DNA of 64,000 nucleotides from Bacteroidetes bacterium 43-93. GTDB taxonomy: Bacteria > Bacteroidota > Bacteroidia > Chitinophagales > Chitinophagaceae. Position numbers and translations under genes: made by a program. The stretch is taken from the NCBI GenBank assembly GCA_001897855.1, contig MKUO01000018.1:227463-291462 (forward strand). Reading direction: 5' to 3'. A model generated the notes under the pieces. That model saw only the letters and a list, made by a program, of their open reading frames with translations. It had not been told where the DNA came from and did no database searches. This document shows positions 17,348 through 25,134 of the stretch, in pieces (within the stretch, counting starts at the first letter, position 1; every line of letters starts with the position of its first letter).

Positions 17348-17374
17348 GTATTGTCTTTTCGGTTTTATGATCTG

Positions 17375-18211
17375 TTAGCAACATCCTGCACCCGGTGTGC
17401 AGCAATTAGGCTTTCGTGCAAATACAGTAATGCTGTAGATGCCTGTACCACTGTTTTTAAATGCTGTGATCTCTTCTGCATCCAGGTAGCCACTCAGTAT
17501 ATCATCCGGTATGGTTATCTTTTTTTCCTTCTGTATGGTGATGGATTCAAAACCAGCTTCTTTAATAAAGCCCAGGTATTCTTCTTTTTGTATCGCACCG
17601 CTAACGCAGCCGGCATACATTTCGGCAGCCTGTTGCAGGTTGGCAGGCAAGATGCCATCCAGCACTATATCTGATATGCTGAAGTGCCCGCCCGATTTCA
17701 GTACGCGGAAAATCTCGTTGATAACATTCTTTTTATTGGGTACCAGGTTCAGCACACAATTGCTCACAACCACATCGGCTACGCCACCACCTACAGGCAT
17801 CTGCTCTATATCCCCCTGGCGAAATTCTACATTGTTATAGCCCAGCTTGTCTGCATTGATGCGCGCTTTGTTGATCATTGCTTCTGTAAAGTCTATGCCT
17901 ATTACCTTCCCTGTTTCACCCGTTAGTGATCGGGCTATAAAGCAGTCATTGCCCGCGCCGCTGCCCAGGTCTATCACGGTATCGCCCGGCTTTATCTGCG
18001 CAAATTCCGTAGGCAGGCCACAGCCCAGGCCCAGGTCAGCATCGGGGTTATAGCCTTTCAGTTGTGTATAGTCTTCACTCATGATGTTATACACCTCTGT
18101 ACTGCATCCACCTGCACCGCAGCAGGATGATGCATTGGTTTCTTTGTCCTGCAAGGCTATCTCGCTATATTTCTGCCTCACCAGTTCTTTCAGTTCTTGT
18201 TCGTTTTGCAT
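17375..18211 (-). CDS. arsM: Arsenite S-adenosylmethionine methyltransferase
   Basis: A 278-aa enzyme that methylates arsenite to methylated, partly volatile species. SAM motif DLGSGAGND is at residues 81-89. The three arsenic-binding cysteines of the family are visible as C64 (GLGCGLP), C152 (SNCVLNL) and C202 (AGCVSGA). Extra cysteine clusters occur at the N-terminus (SCCGAGGC, residues 29-36) and C-terminus (NCCTPGAGCC) and may help bind arsenic. It sits between arsC and acr3 in the operon. Confidence 0.95.
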   Translation of the reverse strand: MQNEQELKELVRQKYSEIALQDKETNASSCCGAGGCSTEVYNIMSEDYTQLKGYNPDADLGLGCGLPTEFAQIKPGDTVIDLGSGAGNDCFIARSLTGETGKVIGIDFTEAMINKARINADKLGYNNVEFRQGDIEQMPVGGGVADVVVSNCVLNLVPNKKNVINEIFRVLKSGGHFSISDIVLDGILPANLQQAAEMYAGCVSGAIQKEEYLGFIKEAGFESITIQKEKKITIPDDILSGYLDAEEITAFKNSGTGIYSITVFARKPNCCTPGAGCC

Positions 18212-18239
18212 TGCTCTAAATTTTTATGATGATAAATTA

Positions 18240-18686
18240 TTAGTTCCCGTTCCAGAAAGCAGGTTCTGCTGCTTCTTTGATAAAGCGCTCTACAGATGCT
18301 TTTATCTCGTCCCTGATGGGGCGTATCTGTTGTAATTTTTCTTCTTCTGTGCCGGTAAACTGTGAAGGATCATTGAAATACCAGGCAAGGCGTTTGCATT
18401 TGCCGGGGAATACCGGGCATTTATCTGCACTGGCCTCATCGCAAACGGTTATTACCGCGTCATAGGTCTTGCCATGTTCTATCAGCGTTGCAGCTTCTTT
18501 GGTCTGGTGCATACTAATATCTATACCTGTCTCCATCATGGCCTTCACTACCAATGGGTTCAGTACGCCTTTTTCTATACCCGCGCTTTCGGCTACAAAA
18601 TGGCCATGGCCCAGTGCGTTCAGGAAGCCTTCTGCCATCTGGCTGCGGGCAGAGTTGTGGATGCAAACGAATAATACCTTTTTCAT
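18240..18686 (-). CDS. arsC: Arsenate reductase, thioredoxin-coupled LMW-phosphatase type
   Basis: A 148-aa enzyme that reduces arsenate to arsenite. The phosphatase-like loop C-x5-R is CIHNSAR (C8 to R14). The two further redox cysteines are C82 and C90 in VCDEASADKC, matching the triple-cysteine relay of the thioredoxin-linked family. DPSQFTGTEEEK is the usual C-terminal motif. It lies 10 bp after arsR. Confidence 0.95.
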   Translation of the reverse strand: MKKVLFVCIHNSARSQMAEGFLNALGHGHFVAESAGIEKGVLNPLVVKAMMETGIDISMHQTKEAATLIEHGKTYDAVITVCDEASADKCPVFPGKCKRLAWYFNDPSQFTGTEEEKLQQIRPIRDEIKASVERFIKEAAEPAFWNGN

Positions 18687-18696
18687 AAGCTTGTTA

Positions 18697-19026
18697 TTAA
18701 CAGCATTTATTGGTTAAACTAATTTCTGTAAAGAAGCCCGACAGCAACTGCCTGTACTCGTTCCATATTTTCGGGTTAATGCAATAACATACACTCGTTC
18801 CCTCTACCGTACCTTGTATCAGCCCGGCGTTCTTCAGTTCCTTCAGGTGCTGCGATATGGTAGGCTGTGCCAGCCCCAGCGCATCTACCAGGCTGCCACA
18901 TATACAGGCATTGGCCTTCAGCAGGTATTGCAGTATGGCTATACGCGCGGGGTGCGCTATAGCCTTGGCCATATTGGCCAGTTCGTTTTGTTTTTTGGTA
19001 AACAGGTCTGTCTTCGTTGCACCCAT
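18697..19026 (-). CDS. arsR: Arsenic-responsive ArsR repressor
   Basis: A 109-aa winged-helix repressor. The CxC of the arsenite sensor is C41-I-C43 in [14 protein letters not shown], followed by the recognition helix [18 protein letters not shown]. Additional cysteines C80/C82 and C108/C109 could complete a three-coordinate site. It is the first gene of the minus-strand operon arsR-arsC-arsM-acr3-phosphoesterase. It should repress the operon until arsenite binds. Confidence 0.95.
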   Translation of the reverse strand: MGATKTDLFTKKQNELANMAKAIAHPARIAILQYLLKANACICGSLVDALGLAQPTISQHLKELKNAGLIQGTVEGTSVCYCINPKIWNEYRQLLSGFFTEISLTNKCC

Positions 19027-19044
19027 CCTTTCATCTATTTATTG

Positions 19045-19074
19045 CAATATTACGATTAATATAAAACGAACAAA
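19045..19074 (-). promoter_or_regulatory. ars operon promoter with overlapping inverted repeat
   Basis: On the minus strand, TTTG (19071-19074), an 18-bp spacer and TAATATTG (19045-19052) form a Bacteroidota-type promoter 19 bp before arsR. The inverted repeat aatatta-n4-taatata (19046-19063) covers the -7 element and is a likely ArsR operator. Confidence 0.5.
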
Positions 19075-19094
19075 AAAAATTTTGAGTTAAAATA

Positions 19095-20273
19095 TTATTT
19101 GACCGTGATGCTTGTTTGATAAGGCAGCCTGGCCAGGTACACCACAACAGCGATAGCAACCACACCGGTAATACTAAATGTAACGGCAGGGCCCAGGCTA
19201 TACCATAGCAACCCAGCAATACTACTGGCCAGCAATGCGCATATACTCTGGAAAGCGGCAAAAGTACCTATGGCGGTAGCTACCTGCGTATTGCTCACCA
19301 TATTACTGATCCATGCTTTGGATACCCCTTCCGTGGCGGCGGCATACAGCCCGTAGGTAAAGAAAAGGGCGAAATAATAATAACGGCTGCCGGGTATAGC
19401 CATACCAAAATAGGTGATGGCAAACAGCACCAGCCCTGTCAGCAGTGTACGCTTTAGCCCTACCCTGTCTGCGATGATACCAATAGGGAAGGCAGCGAGC
19501 GCATATACCAGGTTGTAAAAGATATATACCAGTATTACCGACTGATCGTTGAGGCCCGCACTTTTGGCACGCAGCAGCAGGAATACATCTGAGCTGTTGA
19601 ACAAGGTAAATACCAGCAGGCCACCTGCCAGCTTCCGGTAAGCAGCTGGGCTTTGCTTCCTGTAACCAAGGAAGGCAAAAAACGATACACGCTGCCGTTG
19701 TACCGGTTTTGCACCCTTGTCCTTTATCAGCATAGCACAGATAACCGCCAGCACCCCGGGTGCAAAAGCTATCAGGAAAAGTGTTTTGTATTGCTGCGGG
19801 TGATATTGCAGGTATATCAATGCCAGCAGGGGCCCCAGTACAGCACCTACGGTATCCATAGAGCGGTGGAAGCCAAATATTTTCCCCTTGTTTTGCGGTG
19901 TACTCTCGCCGGATAGTATAGCGTCCCTTGCGGCGGTGCGTACACCCTTACCCAGGCGGTCTATAGTACGCACGCCAAATATCCATAATGGCGCAGTAAA
20001 CAAAGCCATCAACGGCTTGGATATAGCACTGAGCGCGTAACCCATCTGCACAAAGGGTGCACGCCTGCCGCTATTGTCAGACCAATTACCAAAATACCCC
20101 TTGCTAAAACCCGCCGTTGCTTCCGCCAGCCCTTCCAGCATACCTATCAATACTACAGAGAAGCCAATGCTCTGCAGGTATATGGGCATAATGGGATACA
20201 GCATTTCGCTGGCGGTATCTGTAAACAGACTCACTAATGATAGTATCCATATAGTGCGGGTGATAACTTTCAT
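19095..20273 (-). CDS. MFS transporter next to the arsenic operon
   Basis: A 392-aa major facilitator protein with about twelve helices. The start TIWILSLVSLFTDTASEMLYP and the loop motif GNWSDNSGRRAPFVQMGYALSA, here read in parts, match MFS exporters of unknown drug or ion specificity. RIGLGKGVRTAARDA-like sequence (IDRLGKGVRTAARDAIL) is also typical of this group. It lies upstream of arsR on the same strand and may read through into the operon. A role in arsenic export is only inferred. It is not obviously ArsJ, since no glyceraldehyde-3-phosphate dehydrogenase gene is present. Confidence 0.85.
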   Translation of the reverse strand: MKVITRTIWILSLVSLFTDTASEMLYPIMPIYLQSIGFSVVLIGMLEGLAEATAGFSKGYFGNWSDNSGRRAPFVQMGYALSAISKPLMALFTAPLWIFGVRTIDRLGKGVRTAARDAILSGESTPQNKGKIFGFHRSMDTVGAVLGPLLALIYLQYHPQQYKTLFLIAFAPGVLAVICAMLIKDKGAKPVQRQRVSFFAFLGYRKQSPAAYRKLAGGLLVFTLFNSSDVFLLLRAKSAGLNDQSVILVYIFYNLVYALAAFPIGIIADRVGLKRTLLTGLVLFAITYFGMAIPGSRYYYFALFFTYGLYAAATEGVSKAWISNMVSNTQVATAIGTFAAFQSICALLASSIAGLLWYSLGPAVTFSITGVVAIAVVVYLARLPYQTSITVK

Positions 20274-20286
20274 CGCCTCATGAAGT

Positions 20287-20294
20287 TACTTTTG
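20287..20294 (+). promoter_or_regulatory. -7 element TACTTTTG for the Crp-family gene
   Basis: A perfect TAnnTTTG element 37 bp upstream of the ATG at 20331. It lies inside the longer open frame that begins at 20280, which supports choosing the later start. Confidence 0.4.
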
Positions 20295-20330
20295 TTTTCG
20301 CAGCTTTCAGCTAACCATTATATTTGGGAT

Positions 20331-20885
20331 ATGATCCATTGGCTCAAAGATCAGTTTCCGCAAATAGCGAAGCACTATACAACTTATGCCGCCAATTTCC
20401 GTCGCAAAGAAGTGCCGGCCAAAACAATATTGCTACGCGAAGGCGAGGTAGCCCGCAAGCTATTCTTTATCGAGTCGGGCTGTATGCGTATCTGGTTCAA
20501 TGACGACGGGCGTGATATTACCATGCAGTTTTTCTTCGAAGGCAGTTGCGTAGCATCTTACGAGAGCCTACGCACCGGCCAGCCCGGTTTATATACCCTG
20601 GAAACACTGGAGCCCTGCATCGCGCATGAGATCGATAAGGATGATTTCGACCGCATGGAAAAAGAAGTACCTGCCATACGCGATGAGATGGAAGACCTGA
20701 TATACCGCCGCTGGTTTTATTACCAGAAACTATTCCTGTCTCGCATCAGGGATACTCCGCAGCAACGCTATAAAATCCTCCGGGCAGAAAATCCGCATAT
20801 TGTTGACCGTGTGCCGCAGCATTATATCGCATCTTACCTCGGCATTACATCTGTATCGCTCAGCCGCATCAAGAATAAGGTGTAA
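20331..20885 (+). CDS. Crp/Fnr family transcriptional regulator
   Basis: A 184-aa regulator, started at MIHWLKDQFPQIAKHY. The cyclic-nucleotide-type beta-roll spans about residues 20-115 (KTILLREGEVARKLFFIESG, then FFFEGSCVASYESL). A short C-terminal helix-turn-helix reads HYIASYLGITSVSLSRIKNK. This short-tailed form is common in Bacteroidota. It is divergent from the MFS gene, and the next gene is an oxidoreductase behind three palindromes, its probable target. Confidence 0.88.
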   Translation: MIHWLKDQFPQIAKHYTTYAANFRRKEVPAKTILLREGEVARKLFFIESGCMRIWFNDDGRDITMQFFFEGSCVASYESLRTGQPGLYTLETLEPCIAHEIDKDDFDRMEKEVPAIRDEMEDLIYRRWFYYQKLFLSRIRDTPQQRYKILRAENPHIVDRVPQHYIASYLGITSVSLSRIKNKV

Positions 20886-20899
20886 AAACTTATCGGCCG

Positions 20900-20949
20900 A
20901 TAACAATTGTTATTGCAGTGAAATTTCACCGTAATGAAATTTGTATTTC
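20900..20949. promoter_or_regulatory. Three consecutive palindromes
   Basis: ataacaattgttat (20900-20913) and gtgaaatttcac (20918-20929) are perfect palindromes. gaaat-ttgt-atttc (20936-20949) is a third inverted repeat. They fill the gap between the Crp-family gene and the oxidoreductase and are probable operator sites. Which protein binds is not shown by the sequence. Confidence 0.6.
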
Positions 20950-20966
20950 AAATAACAATAAAGAAG

Positions 20967-21944
20967 ATGAAAGCAGCAGTATTGCACCAACTGGGCAGCG
21001 CACCCCGTTACGAAGATTTTCCCGACCCCAAACCGGCAAACGACGAAGAACTACTATTAACCATAAAAGCGGCCAGCATCAAAAACCTGGACCGTGGCCG
21101 TGCCAGCGGGCAGCATTATGCCAGCCATACCAACCTGCCGGAAGTTGTAGGCATGGATGGTGTAGGGCTATTGCAGGATGGCACACGGGTATATGCTACG
21201 GGCATCACAGGCATGATAGCAGAAAAAGCGCTTACAAGCGCACACAGGTACATACCTGTACCCAACGGTGTAGATGATGCTACTGCTGCAGCATTACCTA
21301 ATGCAGTATTGGGTAGTGCCGTGGCATTACGCTACAAAGCACAGCTGCAACCCGGGCAGACGATCCTGATAAACGGGGCTACCGGTGTTACCGGCAAAGT
21401 AGCGATACAGATAGCCAAACATTATGGTGCATCATATATCATCGCCACAGGCCGCAACCCGAAGCAACTGGCAAAACTATCCGCGCTAGGGGCAAACGAA
21501 GTGATATCGCTGAAACAGGACGATAAAGACTTGCTTGCACAACTGAAAACAATAAACGAGCAACATCCTATAGATGTGGTGCTCGACTATACATGGGGCA
21601 AACCCATAAAGCTGATCATTCAATCGTTGAAGGGCGGAGGTATGCATCATATAAGCCGAAAGGTGCGCATTGTAACCGTAGGCAGCATGGCGGGCGAAGA
21701 TATCAGCCTGTCGTCCGGCACATTACGCAGCTCTGCAATAGAGTTGTTAGGATCAGGCATTGGCAGCATCCTGCCCGAAGAGATGCACGAATATCGTGTT
21801 AGCATCCTACCCGAAATGTTTCAACTGGCAGCAGATGGCAAACTGAATATAGACACCGATACTGTACTGCTGAAAGATGTAGAGCAGGCATGGCTTACAC
21901 ATAATAACCCAGGCAGCAGGCTGGTGGTGATGATGCACAATTAG
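20967..21944 (+). CDS. Zinc-type alcohol dehydrogenase/quinone oxidoreductase family protein
   Basis: A 325-aa medium-chain dehydrogenase/reductase, started at MKAAVLHQLGSAPRYEDF. The catalytic domain opens with LLLTIKAASIKNLDRGRASG. The Rossmann fold has QTILINGATGVTGKVAIQIAK in pieces (NGATGVTGKVA), with a later GANEVISL. Structural zinc cysteines are absent, which points to the NADPH:quinone oxidoreductase subgroup. The substrate is unknown. It follows a Crp-family regulator on the same strand. Confidence 0.85.
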   Translation: MKAAVLHQLGSAPRYEDFPDPKPANDEELLLTIKAASIKNLDRGRASGQHYASHTNLPEVVGMDGVGLLQDGTRVYATGITGMIAEKALTSAHRYIPVPNGVDDATAAALPNAVLGSAVALRYKAQLQPGQTILINGATGVTGKVAIQIAKHYGASYIIATGRNPKQLAKLSALGANEVISLKQDDKDLLAQLKTINEQHPIDVVLDYTWGKPIKLIIQSLKGGGMHHISRKVRIVTVGSMAGEDISLSSGTLRSSAIELLGSGIGSILPEEMHEYRVSILPEMFQLAADGKLNIDTDTVLLKDVEQAWLTHNNPGSRLVVMMHN

Positions 21945-21949
21945 TTAAT

Positions 21950-22035
21950 ACGGTAATAGGGCGATAAGGTAACAGGTTAATAAGGCATATGGAGTATGCA
22001 AAAAATCCTTATCATCATATTAACCTATCAGCCTA
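21950..22035. repeat. 8-bp-phased repeats in inverted arrangement
   Basis: ggtaatag, ggcgataa, ggtaacag, gttaataa on the left and atattaac, ctatcagc, ctatgaag, ctatcagc on the right are the two strands of the same octamer family, so a long imperfect hairpin is possible. It lies in the leader of the next gene. Confidence 0.5.
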
Positions 22036-22070
22036 TGAAGCTATCAGCCAAACCCCGTATCTTCATGATA

Positions 22071-23432
22071 ATGAAAGCATTCCTGTGTTTTGCGTTTTTA
22101 TTGTTGGTAAGCGTACAATTACATGCCCAGGCTCCCTATGCCTTTACAAGTTATGATATCAGCAAGGGTAATGCATCATCGCAGCCTGAGCGGTTTACAC
22201 CCTTTGGCAGGCAAATGGTGTTTTCCGCCATTAATCCCATAATAGGCCGTGAGCCCTGGATAAGCGATGGCACCAAAGCCGGCACCTTTATGCTGAAGGA
22301 TATAGCTACCGGCGACCATAGCGGCAACCCAACCGGTTTCACAGCGATGGGCAACAAACTATACTTCGCGGCAACAGACACGCTCAGTGAAGCGCTGTGG
22401 GTAACTGATGGCACAAAGAAGGGTACGCGTATGGTAAAGCGCATTATCCCGTTTGGCTCCATCTATACCGATGAAACACAAATCGCAGCCGTTAACAACA
22501 AACTATTGCTGCGCGGGCAGGATGCGGCAGGCGATATAGAACTATGGGTAAGCGATGGCACAGATACAGGTACGCACCTGCTTAAAAATATCAATCCATA
22601 TGGCAGCAGTTATCCGCTTAACATGTTTGTGTACAATAGCAACGCTTACTTTACTGTAGACGACGGTGTGTATGGTAACCGCACATGGGTATCAGACGGC
22701 ACGGCGGAAGGCACACATATATTATTGCCCGGCGATCCTAAGGCTACACCATTGCTATCTAAAAACTGCCTGCCTGTAGTATGCAATGGCAAAATGTATT
22801 TTGTAGCAAGGGACGATGCACATGGTACCGAACTGTGGGTTACCGATGGCACCGAGGCAGGCACGCATATCATCCTCGACTGCCCCGATTGTGATGGCGC
22901 AGACGCCCATTCTCCTGTAGTCATGAATGGTAAGGTATATTTTGTTGGCAATACAAAAATCAGTACCGGCAACCTGTGGGTAACAGATGGCACTGCCGAT
23001 GGTACATCCATGGTTTATAGCCCCAACCCTACAGGCCATAGCGATATTGCAGACATTGCAGTGCTCAGCAATAAGCTATACTTTAACGCTTACGAAGAAA
23101 CGCATGGCAAAGAGTTATGGACAAGCGATGGCACCCCATCGGGCTCCCGCTTATTCAAAGATCTGAACCCCGGCGAACAAAGTGCATATCCGGCACAATT
23201 CTACATCTTTGGCACCAGGATGTTGTTTACAGCTGTTTCTGAAGGAAAAAAATCTTATTACTATACAGATGGTAAAACAGTAGGACAGCTAAAACCTGCC
23301 GGCGTATCAAAGGTGATACCACATGATCTTACCGGTGCTGCCGCTAATGGTATCTTCTATTTCGTTGCCGATTATGCGGATGGCGCAGGTTATGATCTAT
23401 GGTCTATACAAGAGGTTGCGGGGCAGAAATAA
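22071..23432 (+). CDS. Secreted ELWxxDGT-repeat protein without sorting domain
   Basis: A 453-aa secreted protein started at MKAFLCFAFLLLVSVQLHAQ. The open frame begins at 21996, but the added residues come from the octamer repeats and would spoil the signal peptide. About eight ELWxxDGT repeats follow (ALWVTDGTKKGT, ELWVSDGTDTGT, ELWVTDGTEAGT and others). It ends at LWSIQEVAGQK with no YPNPNNG sorting domain, unlike its four paralogs in this window. It may stay periplasmic or be a truncated copy. Confidence 0.75.
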   Translation: MKAFLCFAFLLLVSVQLHAQAPYAFTSYDISKGNASSQPERFTPFGRQMVFSAINPIIGREPWISDGTKAGTFMLKDIATGDHSGNPTGFTAMGNKLYFAATDTLSEALWVTDGTKKGTRMVKRIIPFGSIYTDETQIAAVNNKLLLRGQDAAGDIELWVSDGTDTGTHLLKNINPYGSSYPLNMFVYNSNAYFTVDDGVYGNRTWVSDGTAEGTHILLPGDPKATPLLSKNCLPVVCNGKMYFVARDDAHGTELWVTDGTEAGTHIILDCPDCDGADAHSPVVMNGKVYFVGNTKISTGNLWVTDGTADGTSMVYSPNPTGHSDIADIAVLSNKLYFNAYEETHGKELWTSDGTPSGSRLFKDLNPGEQSAYPAQFYIFGTRMLFTAVSEGKKSYYYTDGKTVGQLKPAGVSKVIPHDLTGAAANGIFYFVADYADGAGYDLWSIQEVAGQK

Positions 23433-23452
23433 TATCTCGTGATATTTTTTCT
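23431..23452 (+). terminator. Weak terminator-like hairpin
   Basis: aatatc-tcgt-gatatt followed by ttttctt lies at the stop codon of the preceding gene. The stem is only six AT-rich pairs. Confidence 0.35.
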
Positions 23453-23479
23453 TAATTTAACACTTACAAACCACTTCCT

Positions 23480-25097
23480 ATGCGATCTGTTTTTACCCTA
23501 ATTGCATTACTGTTATCTATAGCAGTTAATGCGCAGTCCTTTAGCCGTTTTGATCTAAACCCGGGCCCTCAGGATTCCGGACCTTCTTTTTTTACACTGG
23601 CTGCTAACAAAATGTTTTTTGTAGCCGGTGCCCGTATAGACAGTACCAGCAGCTTCGCATCGCTACTTATGCGTAAGCGATGGCCATGATACAGGCACCC
23701 ACAAACTACAAGATATAATACACAATCTACCACCGGGAGACATATACGCCTTCAATCCCAGGACACTTCAAGTGCTTAATAACAAATTGTTCTTTGTATG
23801 GCAGGATTCACAGCAGCATATGCAATTATGGACAACCGATGGCACAGATACAGGGTCGCACCATGTCATTACTCTCCGGCAGATCATGCCCATATCTACT
23901 TATAAAAGCAGCTACATTTTCCTTGGGAAGGATAGTAATTTGATACAATCTTTGTGGATTACAGATGGAACATCCTCAGGAACACGCATTATAAAACGTG
24001 GAAACAAATATTGGAACGCCAACCCTACTTCCGCATGCAGTTATAAAGACAAGATCTTCTGGTTGATGAATGATAGTACTTACATTGCCCAAATGTGGTA
24101 TACAGATGGAACAGATACCGGCACACATATTATTTACAAAGACAACCTGGATATACTCAGCTCTGTCAATCAGTATATTAATGTAATTGATAGCCAGATA
24201 TTATACAGTGCATCTGACACAGCTCATGGAATGGAACTATGGACATGCGATGGTACGGACTCCGGAACACATATGCTTGTTGAGATCAATCCCGGCCCGA
24301 AAAACCAGGGAGCTTTTACTTATTCAACCTTAAAATTCAATGGCAAACTATATTTCGGTGGAATGTATGGCAATGCAACTGGACTTTATTGCAGCGACGG
24401 AACGGCAAAAGGAACCCGGATAATAAAACCAATGAATTCGGTTTTTTATGGTTCTATACTCGAAACTTTTAATAACAAATTCTATTTCCTTGCAGAAGAC
24501 AGTCGCAGATGGGCTTGTATGTATGTATCTGACGGAACTACAGCTGGTACAAAAATATTTACCGATAGCGCCGGTAAAGAGATAAGGGGAACGCCTATAG
24601 CTTACAACAATAAACTATACATTCAATCCTATTTCGATACAGCAGCAGTTGGACTATATCAAAGCGATGGTACATCTGCAAACACTTATGTGATACATGC
24701 TGCATTTCCAAGGTCTGTGAATTATAGCACATTCGGATATTATTATACCATATACAAAAATGCCTTATGGCTGGAAGGCCAGTACGATAGTACCGGGTTA
24801 GAACTATGGCATCTTGGCGACGTTGACACACCAATATCTATCAACTCAATAAAACACAGCACCATTCTATGGTCCATCTACCCCAATCCAAACAATGGCA
24901 ATTTTACAATAAATACAAGTAATCCATCTTTTGATGGTATAGTTAGTGTATACGACATCACAGGGCGAGTGGTCATCAGCAAAGCAATACATGGTGCAAC
25001 CCACACCCTGCAACTACCCGCCGGCGCCAAAGGCATCTACATTGTAAAGCTGCAAAGCGGGGATGCTGTAAGTACAAAGAAGATATTGGTGGAGTGA
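23480..25097 (+). pseudogene. Frameshifted ELWxxDGT-repeat T9SS protein
   Basis: The signal peptide (MRSVFTLIALLLSIAVNAQS) and first repeat are in one frame up to about 23689. The remainder, from YLCVSDGHDTGTHKL onward, is in the frame one base later and runs to the T9SS sorting domain (IYPNPNNGNFTI ... KKILVE) at 25097. Removing one base near 23667-23675 would restore a protein of about 538 aa. It is a pseudogene, a phase-variable gene or a sequencing error. Everything after the shift looks intact. It is the second gene of the four-gene paralog array. Confidence 0.75.
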
Positions 25098-25115
25098 TAA
25101 TAACCCGTAGTTTTG
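25085..25115 (+). promoter_or_regulatory. Promoter of the third ELWxxDGT array gene
   Basis: ATTG (25085-25088), a 19-bp spacer and a perfect TAGTTTTG (25108-25115), 20 bp before the ATG at 25135. The -33 part lies in the last codons of the previous gene. Confidence 0.5.
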
Positions 25116-25134
25116 CGGCACAAAACCACTTCCT

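Noticed and set aside
19095-20273. ArsJ organoarsenical exporter
   Set aside because: The MFS protein lies next to the ars operon, but no glyceraldehyde-3-phosphate dehydrogenase partner is present and no ArsJ-specific motif was recognised.
21996-22070. N-terminal extension of the ELWxxDGT protein
   Set aside because: These codons fall in the octamer repeat tract and would precede a good signal peptide that begins at 22071.
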